Source of the DNA: Erythrobasidium yunnanense
Taxonomy: Eukaryota; Basidiomycota; Cystobasidiomycetes; Erythrobasidiales; Erythrobasidiaceae
DNA length: 64,000 nucleotides
NCBI GenBank assembly: GCA_001600175.1
Contig: BCJC01000001.1
Location: 4,635,652-4,699,651, forward strand
Direction of reading: 5' to 3'
Positions 25,004-35,584 of this stretch are shown one piece after another. A program made the position numbers and the translations under genes. A model generated the notes under the pieces. It was not told where the DNA came from and searched no databases. It was given only the letters and a program-made list of their open reading frames with translations. The first letter of the stretch is position 1. Every line of letters starts with the position of its first letter.

Positions 25004-25392
25004 GGTGTTGGTGTGTTTCCCGCTCTGTTTCGAGTAACAACCTTTTTACGCGCTCGGTCTTGCCTTGCGATCTTTACGAGGTCCGTCCAGGCGTAGAGTT
25101 TTCCTTGCTGCTTGTGAAGTGGTTGGAGCAGAGGAAAGAGACGATTTTCTACTTCTGTCCTAGCAAAGACTTGGGCGAGAAGCAAGCTGTTAGGAGCGCG
25201 TTTCGCTCGATAGATAGAAGAGAAGCAAGGGTCAAAAGCTCAATCAATCATTCGAATTCTCTGGCCTTGTACCTCAGCAATACTACGCTCATATACATAC
25301 CCAGACAAGGCTTTAAATCGACGCGTTTCGTGGGAGACAGGGTGGCGGTCTTGAACACTACAACGACAGATGAACACACTATTAATCTAATA
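25004..25392. promoter_or_regulatory. SPT16 upstream region
   Basis: About 390 bases between the stop of the WLM protease gene and the SPT16 start, both on the minus strand. It must contain the SPT16 promoter; no clear TATA or other motif was recognised. Confidence 0.4.
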
Positions 25393-26554
25393 CTACTGTT
25401 GCTTATGACCGCTCTTCGCTCTCTCTTCAGCCGCTTTCAGCATAGCCATTCTTCTCTGGTCCATCTCCCACAGCCCATCTTCTTCCCTCTTAACACTCTT
25501 CGTGCCTTTCTTTACACTACTCGGCGTCCCTCCACCTCCATGACCTCCACCAGAAGATCCACACATCTGCTCTAGCTCAGCTTCGTCCCCCTCGTAGGCA
25601 TCGTAAACTTCTCCGCCCAGCCGATGCGCGCCCGCTCGTTTGGCTGCTTCGAACGCTTTTACTTCTTTATTGAGCAAGGAGTTGAGGGTCTTGAATGATT
25701 CGTCGTGATCTCCATGCTTGTTGTGGGTCAATTCGTGTAGTAAGACCATTCGCGTATGTGCGTACTGTTGAATCGGCAGGGTTAGGGATCAGCTATGAGG
25801 CTGGGACGAGAATAGGAAGAAATGACCCACTGAACGAAGTCCACTGAGGTCGTCTGTCAGTAAGCGGAGGTAGATAGCTTCTCCTGCATTCTTATTCAAT
25901 CCAAGTAAGGTAGGATCGCGATGAGGATGCAGCTCAGACAGCAGCCCGACAGTCCATTCGCGCGACTTCATGCATTCTGTAGCATATGACTTCAGCTTAA
26001 TCTAATCAGCTGCAGAAGAAGGTGCACTCACCCAATACAGCCTCATCCTTACTGAGCTTGACGAGTCTATCCCTTCTCAGATCCTCGTGCGGGCATCTTT
26101 CCAGCACTTCTATCTTATCGAACGCGTTCGTTCCACTTCTTCTCAGATCATTTAGGTCCATGACCATCTTTCCACCACTTGCCGTCTTCCTGACCTGCAC
26201 GGGCTTCTCTCTCAATCTCTGGCTGCTTAACTCATATCTTCTCTGTATATCCGTTCCTTCTTTCACGAATGCAGAGACCGTCTCTACCCTACTTCCAATG
26301 AGAAGTAGCTTGGCTTTATCGATTATACCGAGTGAAGAGAGGGAGGAATCGTCAGAGGTGGAAGAGAGTGTTTTGCCCTTGTAGATAAGTTTCTGGTTGG
26401 GGATGGGGACGGAAGTGAGTTCTGCGATGCGGACGCGCAAGTCATGCATCGTGGCTGATGACGAGAGCGTGATGGGATGGGTTTGGCCAGCATGGGAGAC
26501 GAGCAGGGTATACGAGGGAGCAGCAGTAGACGTAGAAGCTTCAGGAGATTCCAT
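25393..26554 (-). CDS. Ubiquitin-like domain plus WLM metalloprotease (Wss1 family)
   Basis: Three exons, with introns near 26035-25985 and 25825-25768. Residues 13-90 form a ubiquitin-like domain (YTLLVSHAGQTHPITLSSSAT, LTSVPIPNQKLIYKGKTL, LGIIDKAKLLLIGS). A linker leads to the WLM domain: FDKIEVLERCPHEDL, LLSELHPHRDPTLLGLNKNAG and HTRMVLLHELTHNKHGDHDESF. The HELTH..HGDHD motif supplies the zinc ligands and catalytic glutamate. The C-terminus is helical and Lys-rich, ending ERAKSGHKQQ. Wss1 proteases cut DNA-protein crosslinks and SUMO- or ubiquitin-marked chromatin proteins. An N-terminal ubiquitin-like domain on a WLM protein is a known architecture in fungi and plants but absent from S. 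cerevisiae Wss1. No SHP box or SUMO-interacting motif was obvious to me. Confidence 0.82.
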
Positions 26555-26798
26555 GGCTGGTATATTGAAGAAAGTAGATCAGGTTTGAGTATTGAAACGA
26601 TAGGGGGATTCAGATGTGTCAGCAGGATGTGAAGGGAGGGAGATAAGAATCATCTAGAAGCTTTATTGAAGCATCTATACGGTGAACAAGTCACCATGTA
26701 GATAGAAAAGAGATGCAGGATCAGCTATATCGACATGACCTAGAGAAGAGATGCTCTTTCTCTTTCAAACCGAATTCAAGAAGTAAACTCCGCTGGCC
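26555..26798. promoter_or_regulatory. Divergent promoter, WLM protease and cyclin L
   Basis: A 244-bp gap between two divergently transcribed genes must carry both promoters. No strong consensus element was recognised. Confidence 0.4.
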
Positions 26799-28073
26799 AT
26801 GGCTGCCGCTGCAGCTCGACATTTACTCAATCCACTAGCTACAGAAGAGCAGATCCAGAATACTCCCTCACGCCAAGATGGCATTAGTGCAGAGCTCGAA
26901 ACAGACCTCCGAGCATGTGCGTCTTCAAACCAAAATACGACGCATTCAAGCTGAGATAAGATGGTACATGCAGACGGCGCTCTACTCATTCAGCAAGCTG
27001 GGATACAGCTACGCGCTCCTCAAGTGGTCATGACTACAGCGGCCGTCCTCTTCCAGCGCTTCTACTACGTCTCTTCATTTCGAAACTTTGGCATAAAGGT
27101 GTGCCATCCCCATCACCTTCCCTCTCTACTTCCTTCATATAGAGCGTTGAAATACTTCCTCGTCAGCTCGTTCCTTCGTCGAGTTATACAGGACATTGCA
27201 GCTGCTGCTCTGTTCCTATCGAGTAAACTGGAAGAACACCCCATCCGCATACGGGACCTTATAAACTGCTTCGACTACTTGTTGAAACTCGTACAATGGG
27301 AAGCTGGACAAGCTGCGCTCGAAAAAGCAAGGCAGGCTGTACCTACAAGTACATCGACTGCTGCAAGCGCGGCGGAGTTCGTATATCAGCCTATGGACTA
27401 CTTTGCGAAAGATTTTTATGATTGGAAAGATGATATCGTTATTGGCGAGTCACAGATACTGAAGGTGGGCCTGGCTTCTCGTTCTCGTTCAACGAAACCG
27501 TACTGATGTGCTGTGAGATTGCAGCGCCTAGGCTTCAATGCGACGGTACAGAACCCATATGGCAGTGTCGTAAATTACTTACAAGTGCTCAACCTGACGA
27601 GCCATCCTACAATTCCACAACTCGCCTGGTCATTCGCGAACGATACGTGCGTCCTCCCTTCCCTTCCCCCCATTCTCTCCCCAGCTAACATCTTGCTTGC
27701 TTGCTTCTCTAGTCTCCTAACTCCACTACTCGTCATCTATCCAGCGCACTACATCTCCGTATGCGCAATCTATCTGGCATGTCTTCTCTCTTCCCACCCT
27801 CGCATCGTCCTTCCATGCGACCCGGAACCATGGTGGCTTTTATTCGATGTGGATTCAGAAGAGGAGATATGGGCGATATGTAGGGTGTTATTGGACCTGT
27901 ATAGGCGCTGGGCGGGAGGGACGGATTGGCTTGTTGAAATTGCGGAAGAAGAAGGAGAAGCAGGGGTAGGAAAGAATGGATTGAGCAAGAGGAAGAATAT
28001 ATGGAGGAGAGCTGCTGAGCTCAATCTGCCGATAACGAAGGATCAAGTGAGGAAGATGCTGGTGCCGTCATGA
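26799..28073 (+). CDS. Cyclin L-type transcription/splicing cyclin
   Basis: Five exons starting 26799-26916, 26974-27098, 27192-27464 and 27525 onward, with the last ending at 28073. The N-terminus reads TPSRQDGISAELETDLRAYG and GALLIQQAGIQLRAPQVVM, followed by VLFQRFYYVSSFRNFGIK and DIAAAALFLSSKLEEHPIRIRD. This is the cyclin-L pattern (TPS..DG, then an RFYY box and ASK-EE-RIRD-like box). The second cyclin fold contains RLGFNATVQNPYGSVVNYL and PLLVIYPAHYISVCAIYLA. Cyclin L partners CDK10/11-type kinases in the nucleus and links transcription with splicing. An insert of about 30 residues lies between the two folds. The Arg/Ser-rich tail of animal cyclin L is missing. Confidence 0.8.
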
Positions 28074-28346
28074 GCGAGATTGCTGTAATCTCTAGCACAA
28101 TAAATCCTCCTTGGTGCATATTGCTTTGCTTCCTTGTTGCTGTGCCGCTGTGCTGCGGTCCTTTTTTCCTTTCAGGCTGGCTGGCTGATCCTTGGCGGGT
28201 TTCAGAATCCGATTTTCAGCTGGCCGTTGTTGACTGATTTTCACGGCTTTTCTTTCTTTTCATACTTGTCGTTTTATCGCAAATCAGTACATTCTCGTTT
28301 ACATCTACCACACTACATTCACTACCATCCCTATAACAGCCCAGCC

Positions 28347-28799
28347 ATGCGATTCTCCCTCCCCTCCATGGGCTTGGTCCTTCTGTCCGCAGCCTGCGTT
28401 CTGAACAGCGTCAGCGCTCAGAACAGCAACAGCAACAGCAACACCAACGCAAATGGCATCCCTACATTCGGCGAGACTGAGCCAGCTGGTCTAGCTACAG
28501 CTCCCGTCGTGACTATTGCGACCCAGCCATTCAACGGCCCCGCGCCCACTCTATCGTCCTATTCCGCACGGACCACCTCTACTACATCATCTTCATCATC
28601 CTCGTCGAGTACTTCAAGCTCAAGCTCAAGCTCGTCAAGCAGCTCCACTGCCACCTTCTCGCAGACTGCTGGAATCGGAAACAATGCGAATACCAGCCCG
28701 AACCAAGTCCAAGCTGGTGCTGCGAATGCAGTAGCTAGCTCGTCGATGATGGCGGTAGCTGTCGTGGCTTGTGGCTCGCTCGTCGCTTATATGGTCTAA
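28347..28799 (+). CDS. Small Ser-rich GPI-type secreted protein
   Basis: A single exon coding for 150 aa. It starts with a signal peptide (MRFSLPSMGLVLLSAACVLNSVSAQ), followed by an SNSNSNTNAN stretch and a short globular segment. A run of about 30 Ser/Thr residues (28564-28653) should be O-mannosylated. The C-terminus has small residues followed by a hydrophobic end (SSSMMAVAVVACGSLVAYMV), as in GPI-anchor signals. It is probably a cell-surface protein; homology cannot be judged from such low complexity. An upstream in-frame ATG at 28134 would bury the signal peptide, so 28347 is preferred. Confidence 0.7.
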   Translation: MRFSLPSMGLVLLSAACVLNSVSAQNSNSNSNTNANGIPTFGETEPAGLATAPVVTIATQPFNGPAPTLSSYSARTTSTTSSSSSSSSTSSSSSSSSSSSTATFSQTAGIGNNANTSPNQVQAGAANAVASSSMMAVAVVACGSLVAYMV

Positions 28800-29794
28800 G
28801 CAGTAAGTGAAATCGTCCGGCGCGTCGAGGATCAGCCAAAGCACGTGGCTGATCAAGCTGTATTCTCTGTTTCAGCGAAGCCTTTCATACACTACATGTT
28901 CACGTCCAAGAAACACACTCCCTACATACGCCTTCCTCGGCCTCGTAATACAGCAACCAAGCGCACATACATCCTGGATCTCAGACTTTTCCTCCATTAC
29001 CATACTAGATGATCCTCTACTCACGTTCTCCATATACATATATACGCTCTCTTAATCAATCGTAGCAGCCACTATCCACGGCCTCCCTCCCTTTCCTCTA
29101 TATTTCTTTCCAAAGCAGATCAGATGTAACGCTTAGTATTTGGGCCTTCCTCTTTGTTATCGGGAAACACGGACTATCGTTAGAATGCTATCTACACGGC
29201 ACTCTACATACGGGGTGTCATACAGTTTCCGATACGAATCCTTCTTTCTTCTCTGCATCTAGGCCTGCTCCAATCTCGAAGGTAGGTAAAAAGGGATATG
29301 GTGAAAGGTATAGAAAACACATCTGGCAAGCTGACCAGCGTCAGTACGATAAGGCTAAGTTTCGATCTTCAGCGTGAGATCTTCTGCAAAAGGGTAGGAG
29401 CTCCACGCCCTCGAAAAGCGATAAGATAAGGCGCTGGCTGGACTGCACTGCAGAGTTGCTCGAGCAGGTCGCTCCTTTGCCAGGACAACTCCCTGCTGCA
29501 TGCAATACGGTATGCATGCTGATTGAATACGGGGGAATGCAAAGCAAAGCCTTGGCGCTGGACCCGCTGAGAATTGCAGTGACAGGACAGGAACTGAATC
29601 GCATCACGCCATCCAATCAAATCATGGCTCTTCTTTTTGTGATCTATTAATATACACGCCACATGCTTCTCCGGAATCTAAAGTAGCCGGATCTCCACAC
29701 TTTTCCCATCTCTGACCGCGCGCTCGCTCGACCTTATCCTGGCAAGCGGGATCGCAAGTGATAGACGCAGTCCAGATGCAGTAGTAGATTAGCC
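28800..29794. other. Gene-poor region upstream of the amino-acid permease
   Basis: About 1 kb without a supported gene, the longest such gap here. Open frames clustered at 29341-29662 occur on both strands and lack splice partners or recognisable products. It should hold the 3' end of the GPI-protein gene and distal permease control sequences. Confidence 0.5.
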
Positions 29795-29936
29795 AGGCCC
29801 TATCTTCCTTTTTCCTTCCCCGGTTTCTTCTTTCTTCTGGCTTTCTTTCTTTCCTTCCTTATCTCTCTTTTCCTTCTTCTTCTTTTCTCACTTCCATCCT
29901 CTCTTCTCCTTTTCCTCATCTTCAAGTCTAGATAAG
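29795..29936 (+). promoter_or_regulatory. Long pyrimidine tract immediately upstream of the permease
   Basis: About 130 bases are nearly all C or T (CTTCCTTTTT-, TTTCTTTCTT-, CCTTCTTCTT-type runs) and end just before the start codon at 29943. CT-rich leaders are common near transcription starts of strongly expressed fungal genes; the function here is inferred. Confidence 0.55.
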
Positions 29937-29942
29937 ACAAAG

Positions 29943-31912
29943 ATGGCAGCCAACCACGAGGTGCCAGTGTACGGCTACCCAGACGCCGAGCTCGAGAAGA
30001 AAGGCTCAGCCGGCCATGATATCGAAGAGAATGCAGTACCACAAGCCGGTGCTGATGATGCTCAGTGAGTGCGAACATAGCACCGGGCATCGTCGTAGCC
30101 GGGTCACTGACTAGCAAGCTTTCTCCGCCGTCTTCGTCTATTCTTACAGCATGCATCGTTCGCTCAAAGGAAGACATGTTTCTATGATTGCCATTGCTGG
30201 TATGTCGATTCTGCATCTCACTGCTATGTAAAGAGCCGTCATGCTGATTTTCGCCTTTCCTTCCTGATTTCCAGGTACTATCGGAACAGGTCTTTTCCTC
30301 GGATCTGGACGTGCCATCCAGAACGGTGGTCCAGTCGGTGCTCTTATCGGATACACCATCGTCGGTGTCCTCGTCGGATGCATGATGTTCTCGCTCGGTG
30401 AAATGATGTGCTACGATCCCTCTGCTGGTGGTTTTATCGAGTTCTCCGCAAGGTATATCGATCCCGCTGTTGGTTTCGCAACCGGTTGGCAATTCTGGTT
30501 CCAAGCTGCTATGACTGCTGCTGTTGAGGTCGTCGCTGCTGCGTGAGTCGCCCCATACCGTATAGAAAAAACCCATACTTATCCATCTTCTTCCCAGCAT
30601 CGTTATTTCATACTGGGACGAAAATACAAAGCATCTGCCGATCTACATTGCAGTCCTGCTTGTTGGCACGATTGCTATCAATCTTGGTGAGTCCACCTTA
30701 TCTCCACGCCATTCAGCAAGGCTCATTCACTGACCCACCAACGAACGCAGCCGGTGTCAAATACTTTGGAGAATTCGAGTTCTGGTTTGCATTCGTCAAG
30801 ATTGCCTCCATTCTCGGACTTATCCTCTTCTGCTTCGTTATCGATCTCGGCGGTGGTCCCGACAAGGACCGTCGTGGATTCAGATACTGGAAGGAGATGC
30901 CTTTCAACCCAGACTACCTCGGCATCACTCCAGTCTCGAAGGCTCGCTTCCTCGGTTTCTGGGCTGTCCTCACACAGGCTTCCTTCTCGTACGGTGGTAT
31001 GGAAGGTCTTGCTTCCATCTGTCTCGAGGCTGAGAACCCAAGGTGAGCCGAAAAGTAACATGAGAATACGTACGATGCTAATTCTGCGATCTCATCTGCA
31101 GAAAAACAATGAGAACTGCCGTCCGAGCCATCTTCTACCGAATCGTCGGTCTCTACGTCCTTGCCATCTTCGCAGTCGGTCTCTGTGTCCGTCGTGATAA
31201 CGAGAACCTTCTCCGCGCCAACGCCCAGGGTGCCGGTAACGCTGCCCAGTCTCCCTTCGTCGTCGTCATCAAGGTGTCCGGCGTCAAGGTTCTCGACCAC
31301 ATCATCAATGCCGTCGTCCTCACCTCTGCCTTCTCTGCCGGTAACGAGTTCTTGTACTCTTCCTCCCGTGCACTCTTCATGCTTTCGCAACAAGGCCAAG
31401 CACCAAAAGTATTCGGCAAGATCCTCCCCAACGGTGTTCCCATCGTCGCCCTTGGAGTATCAGCTCTCTTCTCCCTCCTCGCTTTCCTGTCTGTCTCGAG
31501 CAGTGCCGAAGTTGCATTCAACTGGCTCGCCAACATCACTACCTTGGGTTCCCAGATCACATGGACGACGATTGCCGTTTCATGGATCCGATTCAACAAG
31601 GGCATGAAGCGCCAGGGTGTTCCTCGCTCCGTTCTGCCATTCTCATCCTTCATCCAGCCATACGGCGCATGGGCAGTCGCAACCTGCTTCCCCGTCATCA
31701 TGTTCTTCGCAGGATGGACATCCATCAAGGAACCCGGTATCGGCTTCTCCCCCTCCGACTTCTTCTCGACATACGTCAACTTGATCGGTTTCTTCCTCCT
31801 CATCGTAGGATGGAAGATCGCAAAGAAGACAAAGTATGTCAGCATAGACGAGATGGACGTCTCCACCCACTACGTCGAGGGATCTGTCGTCGTCAGTCAC
31901 TACCAGAAGTAA
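29943..31912 (+). CDS. Amino-acid permease, yeast AAT family (Gap1-like)
   Basis: Six exons. The protein has a short acidic N-terminus, then RSLKGRHVSMIAIAG and TIGTGLFLGSGRAIQNGGPVG, the family's first-helix signature. YTIVGVLVGCMMFSLGEMM, SAGGFIEFSARYIDPAVGF and WQFWFQAAMTAAVEVVAA follow. Further hallmarks are the KYFGEFEFWFAFVKI stretch, FWAVLTQASFSYGGMEGLA, the ENPRKTMRTAVRAIFYRI loop, and FSAGNEFLYSSSRALFMLSQQG. About twelve membrane helices are visible. It should import amino acids with protons at the plasma membrane; specificity cannot be read from sequence. Splicing joins HMHRSLKGR after the first exon and IVISYWDEN after the third. The codon choice is more C-ending than in neighbours, and a long pyrimidine tract precedes the gene; both fit high expression. 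Confidence 0.93.
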
Positions 31913-32210
31913 GGATAGACGTGCTATCCTGCAGTAGTTTGCACTGCATATAAGGAGGGAAAAAGGTCAAAAAAGGCTTGTCGATAGCATGGAATGTCGA
32001 CGCGATGTGTATCAGAGGGTTATTATCGTAGTCTAGTAATGTAATCAGGTCGCTATTGGGCAACAATGAAAGCACGGCGTCTTCTTTACTGCCCTTTCTC
32101 ATCTTGCTGGAGTGTGCGTCCGTTAATCGCCGCTGGTAGCCGTTGATTGCCGTTCAAGCTTGCTGTATCTGCCTGTCCCTCTACTCTTGTCTGAGCAGCC
32201 ATCACACGCC
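31913..32210. other. Intergenic region
   Basis: About 300 bases between permease and epimerase genes on the same strand. No motif was recognised. Confidence 0.4.
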
Positions 32211-33425
32211 ATGGATCCATCAGCAGACAACGTAGTGCTCATCACGGGTAAGTATCAGTTCAGTAACGCCAAATATACACCTCTGACACGCGAAGATAGG
32301 AGGTGGAGGTTTTCTAGGGAAGCAGCTGGCCGTAGCGCTGTTGAAATCAGACGTCAAGATATCTCAAATAGTCCTCAGTGATATCGTGGAGCCTCGCAGT
32401 CTTTCAGGCTTCGAAAACGATGAACGGGTCGTAAAGATCAAGAATGACCTCTCGGATCCAGCTCAGGTGGATGAGCTCTTCAAGGACAGAACATATACTG
32501 CCATAGCTGCTTTCCATGGACTCATGTCGGCTCATTCTCTTGTCGGTATGAGATGAACGCTGGCTGATGTGAGACTGACAGGTCCGGAGGGTCAGAAGAT
32601 GATTTCGAGCTGGGCATGAAGGCGAACCTGGATTCTACGCGCTTGATGCTGGAGAAGATCAGATCTCTAAATTACCAGAAACCTCCTGTCCTGCTCTACA
32701 CATCGAGCGGAGCCGTCTATGGTGGTGAGCTGAAGAACGGTACCATTACGGACGACACGGTGCCTATGCCACAAGGAAGTTACGGTATACAGAAGCTGGT
32801 AGGTGCCAACGCCTGATCTACGATTCCCGGCTGAGATCATGGCGATAGATCTGCGAAAGTCTATGCTACGAATACTCGCGTAGAGGGTGGATAGATGCTC
32901 GTATCGTACGTTTACCAACAATCATGGTCAGACCAGGAGCACCCAACACCGCTTTATCATCCTACGCGAGCGGCATTGTACGCGAGCCGCTAAAAGGACA
33001 GAAAGCCATCTGTCCAGTCTCTCTCGATTTCCCCATCTTCATTTGCTCGCCTGGAACAGTCATTGCAAACTTTGTGCATCTCCTGAAAGTGGATGGAAGC
33101 AAGTATCCTTCGTATACTCGTACAACCGCTCTGCCTGGTATCTCAGCTACGACTCAGGAGATCCTTGATGCGCTTGAGAAGGTGGGAGGAAAGCAGGCTG
33201 TTGATCTGGTTGAAGTAAAGCCAGAGGTGAGTAACCTCCATTTGCATTATGTTGTCCGGCGTTAATCGGTTTCATCTACAGGAGCGAGTCTTGCGCATCG
33301 TCAAGACATGGCCGCATACCTGGATAACAGATCGCGCAATGTCGCTAGGCTGCAAGCGGGATACGAGCATACTAGATGTAGTACAGCAGTACAAGCGGGA
33401 CTACCTCGATAAAGGGCAGGGCTAG
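32211..33425 (+). CDS. NAD-dependent epimerase/dehydratase (D-erythronate dehydrogenase-like)
   Basis: An extended short-chain dehydrogenase in five or six exons. The nucleotide-binding motif is VVLITGGGGFLGKQLA, built across the first intron. ISQIVLSDIVEP places an aspartate after strand two, which favours NAD over NADP. Other features are MKANLDSTRLMLE, YTSSGAVYGG (catalytic Ser) and SYGIQKL (YxxxK). After an intron come ICESLCYEYSRRGWIDARI and VRLPTIMVRPGAPN, a signature of the DenD-like subgroup. The end reads DRAMSLGCKRDTSILDVVQQY. The intron at about 32802-32851 has frame-preserving edges. DenD enzymes oxidise four-carbon sugar acids; the exact substrate here is unknown. Confidence 0.78.
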
Positions 33426-33860
33426 ATGTTCATTGCTGTTGTGGTCGGCAGTCCATAGTAGTGAACATAACAATGCAGTAGATCATCACCTTCTACGAAA
33501 TTTCATCCCGTAAGCCAGCTCGGGCATCAGCTGTTCCTGCTTACACGTGCTAGGCACGAAACTAGGGTAGGCTCGGTTCCGAGAAGAAGCGGTCAAACCA
33601 TCGTCAGGTTTTCCTGACTTCTTTCTGCTCGCACTTTCTTTCGCTTCTTGTCTTCACTTCGACTCGTTGACTATCGTCGACGCTGCCCATCTCGCACTTT
33701 ACAAGGTTTTCGAGCGAAGTAACTTGCGAATCCGGAGCCGTGATCTATCGCCGAGTGGTGATGACGGACGGCTTTGTCACGAAGAAAGGAACATCAACAC
33801 AGGCAACATAACACAGCTTGCTCTTTCCTTCGTTCTGATCCATTCACAACATCTCACCTT
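33426..33860. other. Intergenic region with an E-box
   Basis: About 435 bases upstream of the next gene. It contains one CACGTG hexamer near 33544-33549, a bHLH-type site, which is weak evidence alone. No gene was recognised. Confidence 0.35.
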
Positions 33861-35343
33861 ATGATTCAATCAACCTCGCCCAGCCAAATCTCAAACATGA
33901 ACACCAGAACTTCACGAAGCAGCAGAAGCAGCACTTCCGATGCTTCGCAGCACACCTCCTCCTCTCCCACAAGCACACTAAGCAGTATCGCGACCTCGTC
34001 CTCGATCCACTATCCCGCCGAAGGACCAGACAGTATTTTGAGCGAAGACAAACAAGCTACCCGTACAGCCCCTTTGTCCGGACTAGCACGCAGAGCATCG
34101 AGTGTCAAGCGAATCTTCTCCAACAAGGGCAAGAAGAACGCAGCTCTAGTCGATGAGCCAGCATCCTACTTGGTGCCTGAGGCCGAGTACCCCCTGAAAG
34201 GGTGGAAAGTCGCTTTTGCAGGCGCTGAAGGAGGTGAGCCTGACCACCTCACTTAAGAGAGAGTCTATGTTAATGCTACTACCCTCGCAAGAACACGGCT
34301 TTGCTATGGCCAACATACTTCGCGAAGCCAATCTCGGACTCACCGGCATTCCAAATCCCTTCGCTGGCCCTTCATCTTCGAAATCAGCAGCTTCATCGTA
34401 CTCCTCATCTATCCAACATGCATGGTCGAACAGCGCGTCGAGCAGCCGAATGGCCGAAATACTCCAAACCCTCGATAATCCGAATTCTCTCTTCCATACT
34501 TCGCATACACCCGCTGAGTTGGAACACTTCGCACACATGGTGGGAGGATTAGATGCGTTGGTCATAGATCTGAGAGGCCAGCAAGACCCGCGTCAGAAAC
34601 CTCTGAACAGCGCTTCGAGCCTCATTGATCCGCTGGTTCCTGCTCTTTCGGTACCACATCAGCCATCCTTGTGGAGTGTGAAAGGCAAGAATGCGATGAA
34701 AGAAGAAGAGCCGTGCCGGTGCGGACGAGTCTCGCCGATCACATCGCATGGAGAAGCTGTAGCTTCGGGAGACGCATCGGAGCATGGCGTTCTACTATCT
34801 CAGCGTCTGAGTCGAGTACTCAGTGGTACCTCGACATCGAAACACTGCCCTTTGGGCTCTACGCGCAAGGCGTCACCGCCATCTACACCTTCGCCAGTGG
34901 AGCCAAATATCCCCTACGCCCGCATCGTTCTCATCGCAGAGGCAGGCAGTCAGATTCAGCCTGTCGTTGGCTATTTCGAGAGTTTGCAAGCATTAAGCAG
35001 CGAACAGATTACGAATAAATTACTGCCTCGAGTAGAGCCGGTCCACCCTCAGCCTCGCTCATCTTCGCCTCCACACCGTGACCATCAATCTTCAGTCAGC
35101 TCCAACCGATCCTACTCGCAGAGATCGCAAACTATTTCAAAGCGATCCGACTCCGTCGAGTCTGCCAAATCAGTAGAGATCGCACGGGTCAGCGCAAGAC
35201 GCCTCAAGCCAATCATACTAGAAGCGAGCCTGGCGGAAGAGTACATCAAGCCTGCGCTACTAGGCAAATTCGACATGCTGAATGGAGTGTGGTTTGGAGG
35301 TAGTCGCGTACCTGAGATGAGGAGAGCCCTGGCGCAGCTTTGA
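33861..35343 (+). CDS. Unrecognised protein with Ser-rich N-terminus
   Basis: Two exons joined by a GT-AG intron of 58 nt (about 34235-34292), which gives KVAFAGAEGEHGFAMANIL across the junction. The first 80 residues are Ser/Thr-rich, then come ARRASSVKRIFSNKGKKNA (basic) and YLVPEAEYPLKGWKVAF. The second exon includes ANLGLTGIPNPF, MVGGLDALVIDLRGQQD, PYARIVLIAEAGSQIQPVVGYF and VSARRLKPIILEASLAEEY. These hydrophobic strand-like segments suggest a folded domain of about 350 residues with a disordered loop in the middle. The family was not identified. The start could also be the in-frame ATG at 33897. Confidence 0.6.
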
Positions 35344-35584
35344 GACGAATTTACTATTAGTATGGCATCAGTCAGTACTTTCTCGGTGTCACTTCTTAGC
35401 AGTCGAAGTTTTAGCCAGAGTATCAATGTGAATGATTGCAATGCCAGTGCCGGATCTGCTCAGAAACTCCGATGTTGGCATTGCGCTCGGTCGGTTGACG
35501 CTTTGTCCTGGCTAAGAACTACTTCCTCAATACCAACTGTTCGGCGTAAGACACTACTTCCGGTACTGCTCATGTGTCGTATGC

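Noticed and set aside
28564-28653. Ser-codon repeats considered as a microsatellite
   Set aside because: The run mixes several Ser codons and lies within the coding sequence of a GPI-type protein; it is better explained as an O-glycosylated stalk.
29341-29662. Three overlapping open frames of 64-97 codons on both strands
   Set aside because: No recognisable peptide, no splice partners, and atypical composition; they look like random open frames in an intergenic region.
29800-30600. A 266-codon antisense open frame over the permease 5' end
   Set aside because: It crosses three permease introns and the pyrimidine tract, giving a Lys/Arg-rich artefact.
31153-31866. A 237-codon antisense open frame inside the amino-acid permease
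   Set aside because: It is the codon-bias shadow of a strongly expressed gene; the peptide has no domain features.
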